Below are positions 48,105-57,354 of a DNA stretch of 64,000 bases, piece by piece. The stretch covers positions 1-64,000 of the forward strand of contig NZ_NFJP01000007.1 of NCBI RefSeq assembly GCF_002159915.1, read 5' to 3'. The notes under the pieces are model-generated. The model had not been told where the DNA came from, did no database searches, and worked only from the letters and a program-made list of their open reading frames with translations. The DNA is from Gordonibacter sp. An230. GTDB lineage: Bacteria; Actinomycetota; Coriobacteriia; Coriobacteriales; Eggerthellaceae. The first letter of the stretch is position 1, and every line of letters begins with the position of its first letter. Made by a program: the position numbers and the translations under genes.

Positions 48105-48346
48105 GGACCCAACCTCCTTCGTCATGGGAAATGTCCTTGCCTCGAGTACAATTTGCCTATGAGCAAGTCCCATTTTAGCGGAGAAGCCGACAAAGAGAGC
48201 GACGCACCGCAAAAATCCCAAAACGTAGGAAAACCGAAGCCCCATCGCCCTCCGCGCGGACCCGTTCGCCTGCCGGAGCATCGGTTCCTCGCCCGCTTGC
48301 GCAAAACGCCGCGGCAAGCTCGCAGACGAGCCGAAAACGCACGATG

Positions 48347-49066
48347 CTACCAGTCGAGCACGTCCCATCCCCGCGCCCGCGCCGTGCGGGAAAGAGGGCG
48401 ATCAGGCGAAACGGCATGAGCATGCTCGGCCGCAGAGAGCACGGCGCGATCGGAGTGATGGTCGCCGTAGGCATGGGCGAGTCGCCATCCCCCCGGGCCG
48501 AAGCGAGCGTCACCAAAGCGCTGGACGGCGGCGAGCTTCTCCTCCCCCTCCACGGGAAGCCCATCCACCTGACGCGTGTAGGTGCCGTCGGGAGCCACCC
48601 GCATACGCGTTGATATCTGGTTCTCGAAAGGATGATGCTCCCGCGCACGCAAGATGATAGGCTCGAACGTGGCCGATATCACCACGACAACGTCGCCGGC
48701 CGCAGCGTGCGCTCGCATGGCCGCATCGGCTTCAGGCCGAAACAGCGGCGCTACGCGCTCATCGTAGAACCTCGCCAGGAACGCATCCACTTCGCAGGCA
48801 GGCTTGCCCTCAAACGCGGTGAACACAAGGCCGCGCACCCAGCTCTCGTTCTGCGGAAGGCGGAACTTGTAGGCCGCCGCCCACAAGAGGATGCGCGCGA
48901 GAACGCGCTTTTTGAGCATCTTCTTGCTCATGAGGTAGGACACGAGCAGAACCGGCGAGTTACCGTCGATGCTCGTTCCATCGAAGTCGAACACGGCGAG
49001 CCGCGCCGGCTCGCCCGGCGCGGCCTCTTCGCGCTCGCTCGTCAATCCGGTCCCCGTCTGGGACAT
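48347..49066 (-). CDS. HAD-superfamily phosphatase (HAD-IB, SerB-like)
   Basis: A 239-residue hydrolase. LAVFDFDGTSIDGNS (residues about 23-37) is motif I with the nucleophile Asp; VVVISATFEPII is motif II; the late HAYGDHHSDRAVLSAAEHAHAV is motif III/IV, where GDHHSD replaces the usual GDSxxD. The helical cap fits the HAD-IB group. A phosphoserine- or lipid-phosphate-type substrate is possible. It sits 49 bases after the second ABC gene, so it may belong to that operon. The start is uncertain; ATG 49081 is an alternative. Confidence 0.8.
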   Translation of the reverse strand: MSQTGTGLTSEREEAAPGEPARLAVFDFDGTSIDGNSPVLLVSYLMSKKMLKKRVLARILLWAAAYKFRLPQNESWVRGLVFTAFEGKPACEVDAFLARFYDERVAPLFRPEADAAMRAHAAAGDVVVVISATFEPIILRAREHHPFENQISTRMRVAPDGTYTRQVDGLPVEGEEKLAAVQRFGDARFGPGGWRLAHAYGDHHSDRAVLSAAEHAHAVSPDRPLSRTARARGWDVLDW

Positions 49067-49115
49067 GCGCCGCCACCCCATCCTGTTCGAACGGAAAGGC
49101 GGCGCCTGAACGACG

Positions 49116-50996
49116 CTAGCCTTCCGTCCCGTCCATCGTCTCTGCGAACTGTGAATTATACAGCTCCGCATAGAAACCGCCAAGCGCGAGCAGTTCCTCG
49201 TGCGTGCCCTGCTCCACGATGTCGCCGTCGCGGATGACGAGGATGAGGTCCGCATTTCTGATGGTGGACAGGCGGTGCGCGATGACGAACGAGGTGCGCC
49301 CGGCCATGAGGTTGTCCATGGCCTTCTGGATACGCTCCTCGGTGCGCGTGTCCACCGAGCTCGTGGCCTCGTCGAGGATGAGCATGCGGCGGTCGGCCAA
49401 GATGGCGCGCGCGATGGTGAGCAGCTGGCGTTGACCTTGGCTGATGTTGCTCGCGTCCTCGTTGATCTCGGTATCGAAGCCTTGCGGAAGCGTCTGGATG
49501 AAGTGGTGCGCATAGGCCGCCTTCGCCGCCTCCTCCACCTCCTCGTCGGTGGCGTCCAGCTTGCCGTAGCGGATGTTGTCGCGGATGGTGCCGTGGAAGA
49601 GCCACGTGTCCTGCAGCACCATGCCGAACATCGAGCGCAGGTCGTCGCGCGCGAAGTCGCGGATGTCGTGGCCGCCTATCTTGATCGAGCCCGACTGCAC
49701 GTCGTAGAACCGCATGAGCAGCTTCACCATCGTGGTCTTGCCGGCACCGGTGGGGCCCACGAGCGCCACGGTCTGGCCCTCGGTCACGCGCGCGGAGAAA
49801 TCTTTGATGACGGGCTTGGCCGGATCGTAGCCGAAGTGCACATGGTCGAACGCCACCTCGCACTCCACCTGCGACGACGTGATCGTCGCGTGGTCCGGCT
49901 CCTCCTCGGGCTCGTCCAAAAACTCGAAGATGCGCTCGGCGGCGGCGGCCATCTGCTGCAACACGTTCGACACCTGCGTGAGCTGCGTGATGGGCTGCGT
50001 GAAGTTCTTCACGTACTGGATGAACGCCTGGATGTCTCCAACCGTGATGGTCCCTTGCACGGCCAAAAAGCTGCCCGTGACAGCCACGGCAACATATCCT
50101 AGGTTGCCCACAAAGTTCATGATGGGCTGCATGAGGCCGGACACGAACTGCGACTTCCACGCCGATTCATAGAGACGCGCGTTCGTTTCTCCGAAGCGCT
50201 CGACCGTATCGTCTTCCCGGTTGAACGCGCGCACGACGGCATGACCCGAGAACGTTTCCTCCACAAGGCCGTTGATCTCGCCGAGCGTGTTTTGCTGCGC
50301 CAAAAAGAACTTCTGCGAGCGTTTCACCACCACCGCGATGAGCGCAAAGGAGATCGGCAGGATGACCACGGTCACAAGGGTCATGAGAGGGTTGATGGAC
50401 AGCATCATGGCGAGCACGCCAACGATGGTAACCGTGGACGTAACAAGCTGCGTCACGCCTTGGTTGAGGCTCTGCCCGAGCGTGTCCACATCGTTAGTGA
50501 TGCGGGAGAGCACGTCCCCTGTGCTCGCACGCTCGAAGTAGCCCATGGGCATGCGGTCTATCTTCTCGGCGATGCTCTTTCTCAGCTCGTAGCATGTGCG
50601 CTGCGACACCGAGGACATCACCCAACCCTGCACGAACGAGCAGGCCGCCGACAGCAGGTACAGCCCGAGTGCGAACAGGAGAATCCGCGCGATCGAGTCG
50701 AAGTCGATGCCGCCCGTCCCTCCGATCTTCGCCACGATTCCGTTGAACAGCTCCGTCGTCGCCGTGGACAGCACTTTCGGCCCCACGATCAAAAACACCG
50801 TTGAGCCGACGGCGAACGCGAGCACCACCGCGACCGACGTCTTGAAACGGCCCATGAAGGCGATCATCTTCTTGAGCGTGCCCTTGAAGTCCTTGGCCTT
50901 CTCGCCAGGCATCATGCCATGCCCGGGTCCGTGGCCACCCATGGGGCCGCGGCGCGGTGGGCGGCGCGCGGCCACCTCGTTCTCCTGAGCGCTCAT
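49116..50996 (-). CDS. ABC exporter half-transporter (permease-ATPase), second of a pair
   Basis: A 626-residue type IV ABC half-transporter. A Gly/Pro/His/Met-rich N-terminal tail (GPMGGHGPGHGMMPG) precedes six helices (about 55-330). The nucleotide-binding domain has Walker A in GPTGAGKTTM, signature SNISQGQRQL, Walker B in MLILDEATSSVDTRT and H-loop AHRLST. It likely forms a heterodimer with the upstream ABC gene, as MarR-led exporter pairs do. The start overlaps that gene's stop as ATGA. Confidence 0.95.
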   Translation of the reverse strand: MSAQENEVAARRPPRRGPMGGHGPGHGMMPGEKAKDFKGTLKKMIAFMGRFKTSVAVVLAFAVGSTVFLIVGPKVLSTATTELFNGIVAKIGGTGGIDFDSIARILLFALGLYLLSAACSFVQGWVMSSVSQRTCYELRKSIAEKIDRMPMGYFERASTGDVLSRITNDVDTLGQSLNQGVTQLVTSTVTIVGVLAMMLSINPLMTLVTVVILPISFALIAVVVKRSQKFFLAQQNTLGEINGLVEETFSGHAVVRAFNREDDTVERFGETNARLYESAWKSQFVSGLMQPIMNFVGNLGYVAVAVTGSFLAVQGTITVGDIQAFIQYVKNFTQPITQLTQVSNVLQQMAAAAERIFEFLDEPEEEPDHATITSSQVECEVAFDHVHFGYDPAKPVIKDFSARVTEGQTVALVGPTGAGKTTMVKLLMRFYDVQSGSIKIGGHDIRDFARDDLRSMFGMVLQDTWLFHGTIRDNIRYGKLDATDEEVEEAAKAAYAHHFIQTLPQGFDTEINEDASNISQGQRQLLTIARAILADRRMLILDEATSSVDTRTEERIQKAMDNLMAGRTSFVIAHRLSTIRNADLILVIRDGDIVEQGTHEELLALGGFYAELYNSQFAETMDGTEG

Positions 50997-53155
50997 GCCG
51001 CATCACCCCCGTTCAGCTCAGCCTCGGACAGCTGGGACATCGCGATCTCCCGATATTCCTCGCACGTTTCCATAAGCTCCCCATGCGTTCCCTGGCCGAC
51101 GACGCGTCCCTCGTCAAGCACGACGATCTTGTCGGCGTGCAGCACGGTCGAAATGCGCTGCGCCACGATGACAACGGTCTTGTCGGAGAGGCGCGCATGG
51201 AGTTCGCGGCGCAAGGCAGCGTCGGTCTTGTAATCGAGCGCCGAGAAGCTGTCGTCGAACAGGTACGCGCGCGCATCCGTCGCCAGTGCGCGCGCGATGG
51301 CAAGACGCTGGCGTTGGCCGCCCGAGACGTTCGTGCCGCCCTGCGACACCGGAGAGGCGAGCCCCTCCTCCTTCGAAGCTACGAGCTCGGAGGCCTGCGC
51401 GATGTCGACGGCTTCCTCGACGCGTTCCCGCGGCATGCCCTCGTCCGCGTACGCCACGTTCGACTCGATGGTCCCGCTGAATAGGAACGACTTCTGCGGC
51501 ACGTAGCCCAGCTGTCCGCGCAGCGCGCCCTGCGTCACCTCGCGCACGTCCACGCCGTCGATGGTGATCGAACCGCACGTCACATCGTAGAACCGCTCGA
51601 TGAGCTTCACCACCGTTGACTTTCCCGAGCCGGTTGAGCCGATGATGGCCGTGGTCTTTCCTGGCTCAGCTGTGAAGTCGACGTGCTCGAGCACGCATTC
51701 CTTGGAGCCCGCGTACCTGAAGCTCACGTCGTGAAAGGCGATTGCCGCTCCACCCGTGCATGCGGCAAGCTCGGCGTCACGCGCTCGGGTGGGATCGGGA
51801 TCGCAGATCGAAGGCCTCGCCGCCAAGACCTCGTTCACACGCTGCGCGGCCACATCGGCGCGCGGCAGCATGATGGAGATCATGCCGATCACGAGAAAGC
51901 CCATGATGATGACCATAGAGTAGGTGATGAACGCGATGAGGTCTCCGGTCTGGATGGCCCCCGAATCGATGTAGCGACCGCCCACCCACACGATGAGGAC
52001 CGACACGCCGTTCATAACGAGCATCATGAGTGGCATCATGAACGTCATGACGCGGTTCGTGAACAGCTGCGTCCTCATAAGGCTTGCGTTCGCCTCGTCG
52101 AAACGAGCCTCCTCGCGAGATTGCCGGTCGAACGCCCTGATGACGGGCAGGCCGTTCAGCATCTCGCGCGACACGAGGTTCACCCGATCGATGAGTTTCT
52201 GCACGATCTTGAACTTGGGCATGGCGACCTTCATGAGCACGGCGATGATCACGCCGAGCACCGCAACGGCCAGCGCGATAACCCAGCTCATGGACAAGTT
52301 GGTGCGCGACACCATGATGATGCCGCCGATGGCAAGTATGGGCGCGTAGAGCACCATGCGCAACAGCATGACCACGACCATCTGGATGAGCTGGACGTCG
52401 TTGGTGCCGCGCGTGATGAGGGAGGCTGCGGAAAACCCCTGCACTTCGGCATCGGAGAACGACACCACCCGCCTGAATAGCTTGGCGCGCAGTCCAGCAC
52501 CTACTTTCGCGGCCGTGCGCGCGGCGATGAGGCCCACGAGCACCGAAACGGCCATGCCGAGCGCCGCGAGGCCGAGCATGGTCAAACCAACGTGGAAGAG
52601 GTAGGACATCTGCATATCCGACATGTTGTAGCCGAGCTGCTCGTACTCCGCGCGGGCTGCGGAGATCGCTTGCTGCTCCACGATGGAGCCGCCTCCGGCG
52701 CCCAGCTTATCCCTCGCCTCCGCGAGCATGTCGACAATCTGGCCCTTCGAGACCGCTCCGGCCTGATAGGCCTGCAATGCCTGATCGAGATCGATATCGG
52801 GCACCTGTTGGGAAAAATGGACGGCTACTAGCGGCAGCGCCATCATCGCATCGAGAGCATCAACCTCTTTTCGACCCTGATCGTTGAGACGGTAGGTGCC
52901 CTCGGGGGTTTCATCGTAGGCGTCCCGAAAAGTTCGCTCATCGGCCTCGGGCAGCATCATGGCGACAAGATCGTGGGTGCGGGTCGACATCTCGTCGACG
53001 GCGGCATGCTCGACGCCCGATTGCTGAATGCCCACGTCAACGATCTTCGACGTATAGTTAGGAAGCGCCAAATCGGTTGCCGCCTGCACCACGAGCAGGC
53101 ACACGACGAGCGCCACTGCCAGCTTGCAGTCTTTGAGGTAGCGTATTATGCGCAC
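50993..53155 (-). CDS. ABC exporter half-transporter (permease-ATPase), first of a pair
   Basis: A 720-residue half-transporter, longer than usual because about 160 residues of polar, mostly acidic sequence sit between helix 1 (about 10-30) and helix 2 (SYLFHVGLTMLGLAALG). The NBD holds Walker A GSTGSGKST, signature NVSGGQRQRLA and FDDSFSALD, where the Walker B Glu position reads Asp-Ser. It suggests a degenerate ATP site in one half of the heterodimer, a common trait. GTG 53155 overlaps the marR stop by 10 bases, behind AAGGAGG. Confidence 0.93.
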   Translation of the reverse strand: MRIIRYLKDCKLAVALVVCLLVVQAATDLALPNYTSKIVDVGIQQSGVEHAAVDEMSTRTHDLVAMMLPEADERTFRDAYDETPEGTYRLNDQGRKEVDALDAMMALPLVAVHFSQQVPDIDLDQALQAYQAGAVSKGQIVDMLAEARDKLGAGGGSIVEQQAISAARAEYEQLGYNMSDMQMSYLFHVGLTMLGLAALGMAVSVLVGLIAARTAAKVGAGLRAKLFRRVVSFSDAEVQGFSAASLITRGTNDVQLIQMVVVMLLRMVLYAPILAIGGIIMVSRTNLSMSWVIALAVAVLGVIIAVLMKVAMPKFKIVQKLIDRVNLVSREMLNGLPVIRAFDRQSREEARFDEANASLMRTQLFTNRVMTFMMPLMMLVMNGVSVLIVWVGGRYIDSGAIQTGDLIAFITYSMVIIMGFLVIGMISIMLPRADVAAQRVNEVLAARPSICDPDPTRARDAELAACTGGAAIAFHDVSFRYAGSKECVLEHVDFTAEPGKTTAIIGSTGSGKSTVVKLIERFYDVTCGSITIDGVDVREVTQGALRGQLGYVPQKSFLFSGTIESNVAYADEGMPRERVEEAVDIAQASELVASKEEGLASPVSQGGTNVSGGQRQRLAIARALATDARAYLFDDSFSALDYKTDAALRRELHARLSDKTVVIVAQRISTVLHADKIVVLDEGRVVGQGTHGELMETCEEYREIAMSQLSEAELNGGDAA

Positions 53156-53604
53156 GCGCCGTCCCCCTCCTTCCCATCGTGGAAATCGGCCACCTTGCGA
53201 AGTATGCGCACAAGGCAACGCACATCTTCCTCGCCAACATAAGCCATGACCTCGCCCATGTGCTCGCTGTACAGCCTCCTCACCTCGGCGGCAAGCCGCT
53301 CGCCTTCGGGCGTGAGGGCGACGGCGACGCCTCGCCAGTCTCCGGCCGCCCGGTGTCGCTCGATGAACCCTTTCCCTTCAAGCGACCTGAACGTCTGGGA
53401 CAGAGCGCTTGGCGCGATGTGAGAGAGCTCAGCGATACGGCCGGGACGCGTTTCGCCTGCGCGGTGCGCTTCGGCCACGGCAAGCGCCGTTCGAGCCTCG
53501 AGGGGCGTCACCCCCTCGGGAATCGGAAGCGCGACGCGAGAGCCCCTCATGCGCTGCATGAGGTCGTACAGCTCGTGTTTGAGTTCTGCGAACGAATCCT
53601 CCAT
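53146..53604 (-). CDS. MarR-family regulator
   Basis: A 152-residue winged-helix regulator: VTPLEARTALAVAEAHRAGETRPGRIAELSHIAPSALSQTFRSLEGKGFIERHRAAGDWRGVAVALTPEGERLA. It controls the ABC exporter pair to which it is translationally coupled. ATG 53604 follows AAGGAGAG. The promoter seems to lie far upstream, in an AT-rich tract near 53849-53866, leaving a leader of over 200 bases. Confidence 0.9.
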   Translation of the reverse strand: MEDSFAELKHELYDLMQRMRGSRVALPIPEGVTPLEARTALAVAEAHRAGETRPGRIAELSHIAPSALSQTFRSLEGKGFIERHRAAGDWRGVAVALTPEGERLAAEVRRLYSEHMGEVMAYVGEEDVRCLVRILRKVADFHDGKEGDGACA

Positions 53605-53892
53605 ACCTCTCTCCTTTTCCACTTGCGACCGGCGCGTCCCGCATCCGTCCGCACTTCTCGCCTTGCCCTTGCTCCCACGTGATCGTCTGCGTCGTCCACG
53701 CCATTCGCGTTCGATTGCGACAAGCTCGTCGGCTTTCGCCCTGACGAGCGTTGCACAACCCGCAACGGTCGGAGCCGCGGAGGGCGTCGACACGGACGAG
53801 AAGCGCTCGCGCAAGGACGATTCCTCCAAAATCCAACAATAACAGAACTTATAATTTAGTTTATAAAATGTTTTATTAATCACAGAACTTTC
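53605..53892. other. long leader/intergenic tract with AT-rich operator-like site
   Basis: About 290 bases upstream of marR. The sequence near 53826-53885 is the most AT-rich of the window; it contains TTATAA twice (53849-53854, 53861-53866), each a palindrome, 12 bp apart, and is the probable MarR promoter/operator. The stretch 53605-53825 has no gene with a ribosome binding site. Confidence 0.45.
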
Positions 53893-53954
53893 TCAAGCGC
53901 CAATCGAAGGCTCGCAAAAAACCATGAGTCGAGAAAGGCCAGTCATCGCGTCGT

Positions 53955-53971
53955 AAAAAAAAGGGGGGGGG
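53955..53971. repeat. homopolymer tract A8G9
   Basis: Eight A followed by nine G then TC, matching the A9G9 tract at 29527-29544. Confidence 0.9.
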
Positions 53972-54321
53972 TCGAAGCGCCGCATTCCTGCGTCATAAGC
54001 TCGGAAGGCGCATTCGCCCTCGAAAACGGAAGCAAGATGGAAACCCCTCTCGATGTCTTTCTCGCAATCCGCATCGCCTCTAGAAACCACGCTTGGGTCG
54101 GCATAATGGTCGCAGATAGGGAGATACCGGAATGCCTCGCGCCCTGTCAGGCGGTTTTCGTCAAAAAGCATCCGAGCTTTCCGCATCCACGACCATGGGA
54201 GGCGGATGATCGCAGCCGCGCTCCATGCTCCAACTCGAGGCTTTGCGCAGCAGCGGCTCGCGGCGCAACGCGAAGATCGGAAGGAGCGCACAGCATTCAT
54301 CGTTTTTCTTCAAAATAAGTA

Positions 54322-54350
54322 TTGCGCGCTCGCGCGACACCCGGTAGAAT
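54322..54350 (+). promoter_or_regulatory. promoter of tRNA-Asp
   Basis: TTGCGC (54322-54327), a 17-bp spacer and TAGAAT (54345-54350), 20 bases before the mature tRNA 5' end. Confidence 0.75.
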
Positions 54351-54370
54351 AATCCGCGCTGCTGAAGCAT

Positions 54371-54447
<77 letters not shown>

Positions 54448-54459
54448 TCGAAAAGCCTA

Positions 54460-54482
54460 GCCCGCCGTATGGCGGGCTTTTT
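54460..54482 (+). terminator. terminator after tRNA-Asp
   Basis: GCCCGCC (54460-54466), GTAT loop, GGCGGGC (54471-54477) and TTTTT. A textbook intrinsic terminator. Confidence 0.92.
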
Positions 54483-54604
54483 CGTTGATCAGACGACCGC
54501 GGACGAAGCGTTATGCCGCCCGAATCGGCTTTAGAGCGGCACCGCGCGTCTTCGGCTATGAGGGATCGTCCGACGACCTTCCGCCCCCCTCCCCTGCACC
54601 GAAA

Positions 54605-55300
54605 TCACTCTGCGCGCGAAGCCTGGGAGATGCGCGTCACGGAAAGCGCACGCAACGGCGCCGTCGGAGCATCGCCTTCGACGGACGAAGGAGATGCGTT
54701 CTCCACGAACAAGAGCAACGGCAGATCGTCCGCCTCGTCAAGGCAGGCGCGCAGAAGCACGTCCGGGCGCAGGCTTCCCGTGGGCTTCGACTCGAGCGAG
54801 AACGTGAGCACCGCTCCGGAGAGCTCAGGCTCGCCGACAAGGAACTCCGCGACGGAAAGCTCCTTCTCCTTTCTCTTGCGCACCACCGTCACGGTCTCTG
54901 GCACGGACAGCGCGCGGACGGCGCGCGAAAGAAGAGCGCGGTACGTGCTCAGAGGATAGGCCGCCGACGCCGCGGGCGCATGCGGTTCTATGTAGGCGCA
55001 CGACTTCACCATGAGGTCGGGCACGCTCGCTTTTTGAAGCGCTTCGAGAACCGTTTCGGGAGGGACGTAGCGCGTCATCTGCAAATCGAAGAGCTCGCCG
55101 GTTCCCCCGACACCCACGGGAAGCGCCGATCCGAAGGATATTTTCATATGAGGAGAGAAGCCCCGGCTCACCGCAAACGGCAGCCCTGCGCGGCGCACGG
55201 CGCGCTCGAGAGCGCGAGCCACTTCGAGATGGGACAACAACGCGAGGCGTCCCTGCTTGCAGAACGTCGCACGCAGGCGGAACAGGCTCGGATCAGGCAT
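54605..55300 (-). CDS. TIGR03936/DUF2344 radical-SAM-associated protein
   Basis: A 231-residue protein. FRLRATFCKQGRLALLSHLEVARALERAVRRAGLPFAVSRGFSPHMKISFGSALPVGVGGTGE is the DUF2344 opening. It is regularly fused to or encoded after the TIGR03960 radical-SAM protein and is thought to act with it on an unknown, probably RNA or ribosome-linked, substrate. It overlaps the TIGR03960 gene by 8 bases, with GGAAAGGAGG upstream of ATG 55300. Confidence 0.9.
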   Translation of the reverse strand: MPDPSLFRLRATFCKQGRLALLSHLEVARALERAVRRAGLPFAVSRGFSPHMKISFGSALPVGVGGTGELFDLQMTRYVPPETVLEALQKASVPDLMVKSCAYIEPHAPAASAAYPLSTYRALLSRAVRALSVPETVTVVRKRKEKELSVAEFLVGEPELSGAVLTFSLESKPTGSLRPDVLLRACLDEADDLPLLLFVENASPSSVEGDAPTAPLRALSVTRISQASRAE

Positions 55301-57308
55301 GCGAGACCTCCTTTCCAAAGTCTTCGCGCCTCGCGGATCCCTCCGGCTCCACAGCCTCGCCGCCGCAGCCGGGATAGCGGAAAAGGTCCGCGTCCGTGCC
55401 GGGTGCGACCTGATCGGCATTCCCTTTCGCGTTCGGACCAGCGGCCACCCGGGGCCGCGCAAGCTCGTTGTCGACGCCGAGCGCAGGGCACGCACCGCAC
55501 GCGGAGCAGCGCTCGAACGTGCAGTCCGGCGTGGTGCTCCCTTCCCCCGCCAGCTTCCGCTCGCGCGCGAGCCAGCGCGTCGACACGCCAGTGGAAATGT
55601 GCGCCCACGGCATCACGCGCTCAACCGGATAGGCCGTCTGCGCGATGGCCTCCGGATCGATGCCCGTCTCGGCGGCCGCCTGCCGCCACGCCTCCTCGTC
55701 GAAGCACTCCGTCCATGCGTCAAAGCGCGCACCGCGACGCCATGCGGCCTCCACCCACGCGGCCGCCTCGCGCCCCGCGCGGCTCATCACGGCCTCCACG
55801 AAGCTTGTGGCAGGATCGTGCCAATGCACGTCCACCGCCTTGTACTTCACCGAGCGACGCAGCAGGTTCACACGACGAAGGGCCTCTTCGGGTGGGATCT
55901 GCCCGTCCCATTGAAACGGCGTCTGCGCCTTCGGCACGAACAGCGCGCACGACACGCTCACACGCACGCTGCCGCGCTGCTCGGGCGCCACGGCGGCCTT
56001 CGCGCGATCGTAGGCGCGCTGCGCGAGGCTCGCGATGCCCTTGACATCGTCATCTGTCTCGGTGGGAAGCCCTATCATGAAATACAGTTTGCAGCGACGC
56101 CACCCGGCGGCAAACGCTGCGTCGATGGCGCCGAACAGGTCGTCCTCGGTGACGTTTTTGTTGATGACGTCGCGCAGCCGTTGCGTACCGGCCTCGGGGG
56201 CGAACGTGAGGCCTCCCTTCTTCTGTCCGGCCACAAGGCCAGCCATTTCCACCCCGAACGCGTCGAGGCGCTGCGAGGGCACCGAGATGCGAATGCCCTT
56301 GCCCTCGCAGGCGCGGTTCAGGCGCGCAAGTATCTCGGCGATCTGCGAATGGTCGGTCGACGAGAGCGAGGTGAGACTCACCTCGTCGTAGCCCGTCTCG
56401 GCGAGGCCGCGCAACACGGATTCCACCACGTTGTCGGCCGAGCGCTCGCGCACGGGACGGTACATCATGCCCGCTTGGCAGAAGCGGCAGCCCCGCGCGC
56501 ACCCGCGCAACACCTCCACGTTCAGCCTATCGTGCACCACCTCGGTGAACGGCACGATGCACGGTTCCCATCCGCTGCTTCGCGAGAATCCTTCGAACAG
56601 GCGCTTCTCGATGCACGCAGGAACGCCCTCCTCGGCCGGCACCGCCCATGTTCCCGCACGCTGAGCCTCGTCCTCGGAGAGCCAGCGGTAGAGCCCGGGC
56701 ACGTACCAGCCCTTCTCGCGCGAAAGCGCCAGCAAGACGTCGGCGCGGCAAGCCCCTTCGGCACGCATCCGCCTGATGAGCGCGAGGCCTTCCGGTACGG
56801 CCTCCTCCCCCTCTCCGATGGACAGCGCGTCGAAGAAAGGGGCGTACGGCTCGGGATTGAACGCGCACGGGCCTCCGCCCAGAACGAGAGGATCGTTCTC
56901 GGCACGCGCATCCGCATGCAGCGGGATGCCCGCCAGATCGAGCGTCTCGAGCACGTTCGTGGCCGCCAGCTCATGCGGCAGCGTGATCCCCACCGCATCG
57001 AACTCGCGCACAGGCGCGCAGCTTTCGATGGAGAACAGCGGGATGCCTTCTGCGCGCAGCGTGTCGCAGAAGGCAGGAGCGGGCAAAAACGCGCGCTCAG
57101 CTGCCATGCCGTCTTGGGCGTTCACCGCGTTCACGAGGATGCGCAGCGCCTGGTTCGCCTGCCCCAGCTCGTAGGTGTCGGGATACACCATGCAGAAGCG
57201 GAAGGACGCATCGGGCTTGCGCACGCAACCGCACTCGTGGTTGAGGTAACGCGCAGGACGCTCCGCTTCGGACAGCAGAGGCTCGAGGCGCGGCCAGAGA
57301 TCGGTCAT
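55293..57308 (-). CDS. TIGR03960-family radical SAM protein with B12-binding-like N-terminus
   Basis: A 671-residue protein. The radical-SAM motif is RGCARGCRFCQAGMMYRPVRER (CxxxCxxC, about residues 267-288), followed by EVSLTSLSSTDHSQI and RISVPSQRLDAF. The first 200 residues form a B12-binding-like domain (MVYPDTYELGQANQALRIL, AVGITLPHELAATNVLETLDL). The C-terminal region holds CSACGACP. It resembles MiaB/RimO-type methylthiotransferase relatives but its reaction is not known. It lies with its partner TIGR03936 downstream of the rodA cluster, a conserved Gram-positive arrangement. Confidence 0.92.
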   Translation of the reverse strand: MTDLWPRLEPLLSEAERPARYLNHECGCVRKPDASFRFCMVYPDTYELGQANQALRILVNAVNAQDGMAAERAFLPAPAFCDTLRAEGIPLFSIESCAPVREFDAVGITLPHELAATNVLETLDLAGIPLHADARAENDPLVLGGGPCAFNPEPYAPFFDALSIGEGEEAVPEGLALIRRMRAEGACRADVLLALSREKGWYVPGLYRWLSEDEAQRAGTWAVPAEEGVPACIEKRLFEGFSRSSGWEPCIVPFTEVVHDRLNVEVLRGCARGCRFCQAGMMYRPVRERSADNVVESVLRGLAETGYDEVSLTSLSSTDHSQIAEILARLNRACEGKGIRISVPSQRLDAFGVEMAGLVAGQKKGGLTFAPEAGTQRLRDVINKNVTEDDLFGAIDAAFAAGWRRCKLYFMIGLPTETDDDVKGIASLAQRAYDRAKAAVAPEQRGSVRVSVSCALFVPKAQTPFQWDGQIPPEEALRRVNLLRRSVKYKAVDVHWHDPATSFVEAVMSRAGREAAAWVEAAWRRGARFDAWTECFDEEAWRQAAAETGIDPEAIAQTAYPVERVMPWAHISTGVSTRWLARERKLAGEGSTTPDCTFERCSACGACPALGVDNELARPRVAAGPNAKGNADQVAPGTDADLFRYPGCGGEAVEPEGSARREDFGKEVSHA

Positions 57309-57354
57309 CGGAAGGCTTCCCCTTTCTCGAAGCGAAAACGAGGCGACGCGACGG

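Larger units (their letters stand above)
53893..54370 (-). pseudogene. possible broken gene, frameshifted at an A5/T5 run
   Basis: On the minus strand two open segments join into one 158-codon frame if one T is removed from the five-T run at 54163-54167: the upstream part ends MVVDAESSDAF and the downstream part continues DENRLTGREAFRYLPICDHYADPS. The composition looks protein-like but GC at third positions is lower than neighbours. The downstream part reads through the A8G9 tract as DPPPFF. I do not recognise a family. It overlaps the tRNA promoter, so the true start must be later. It may equally be non-coding. Confidence 0.3.
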
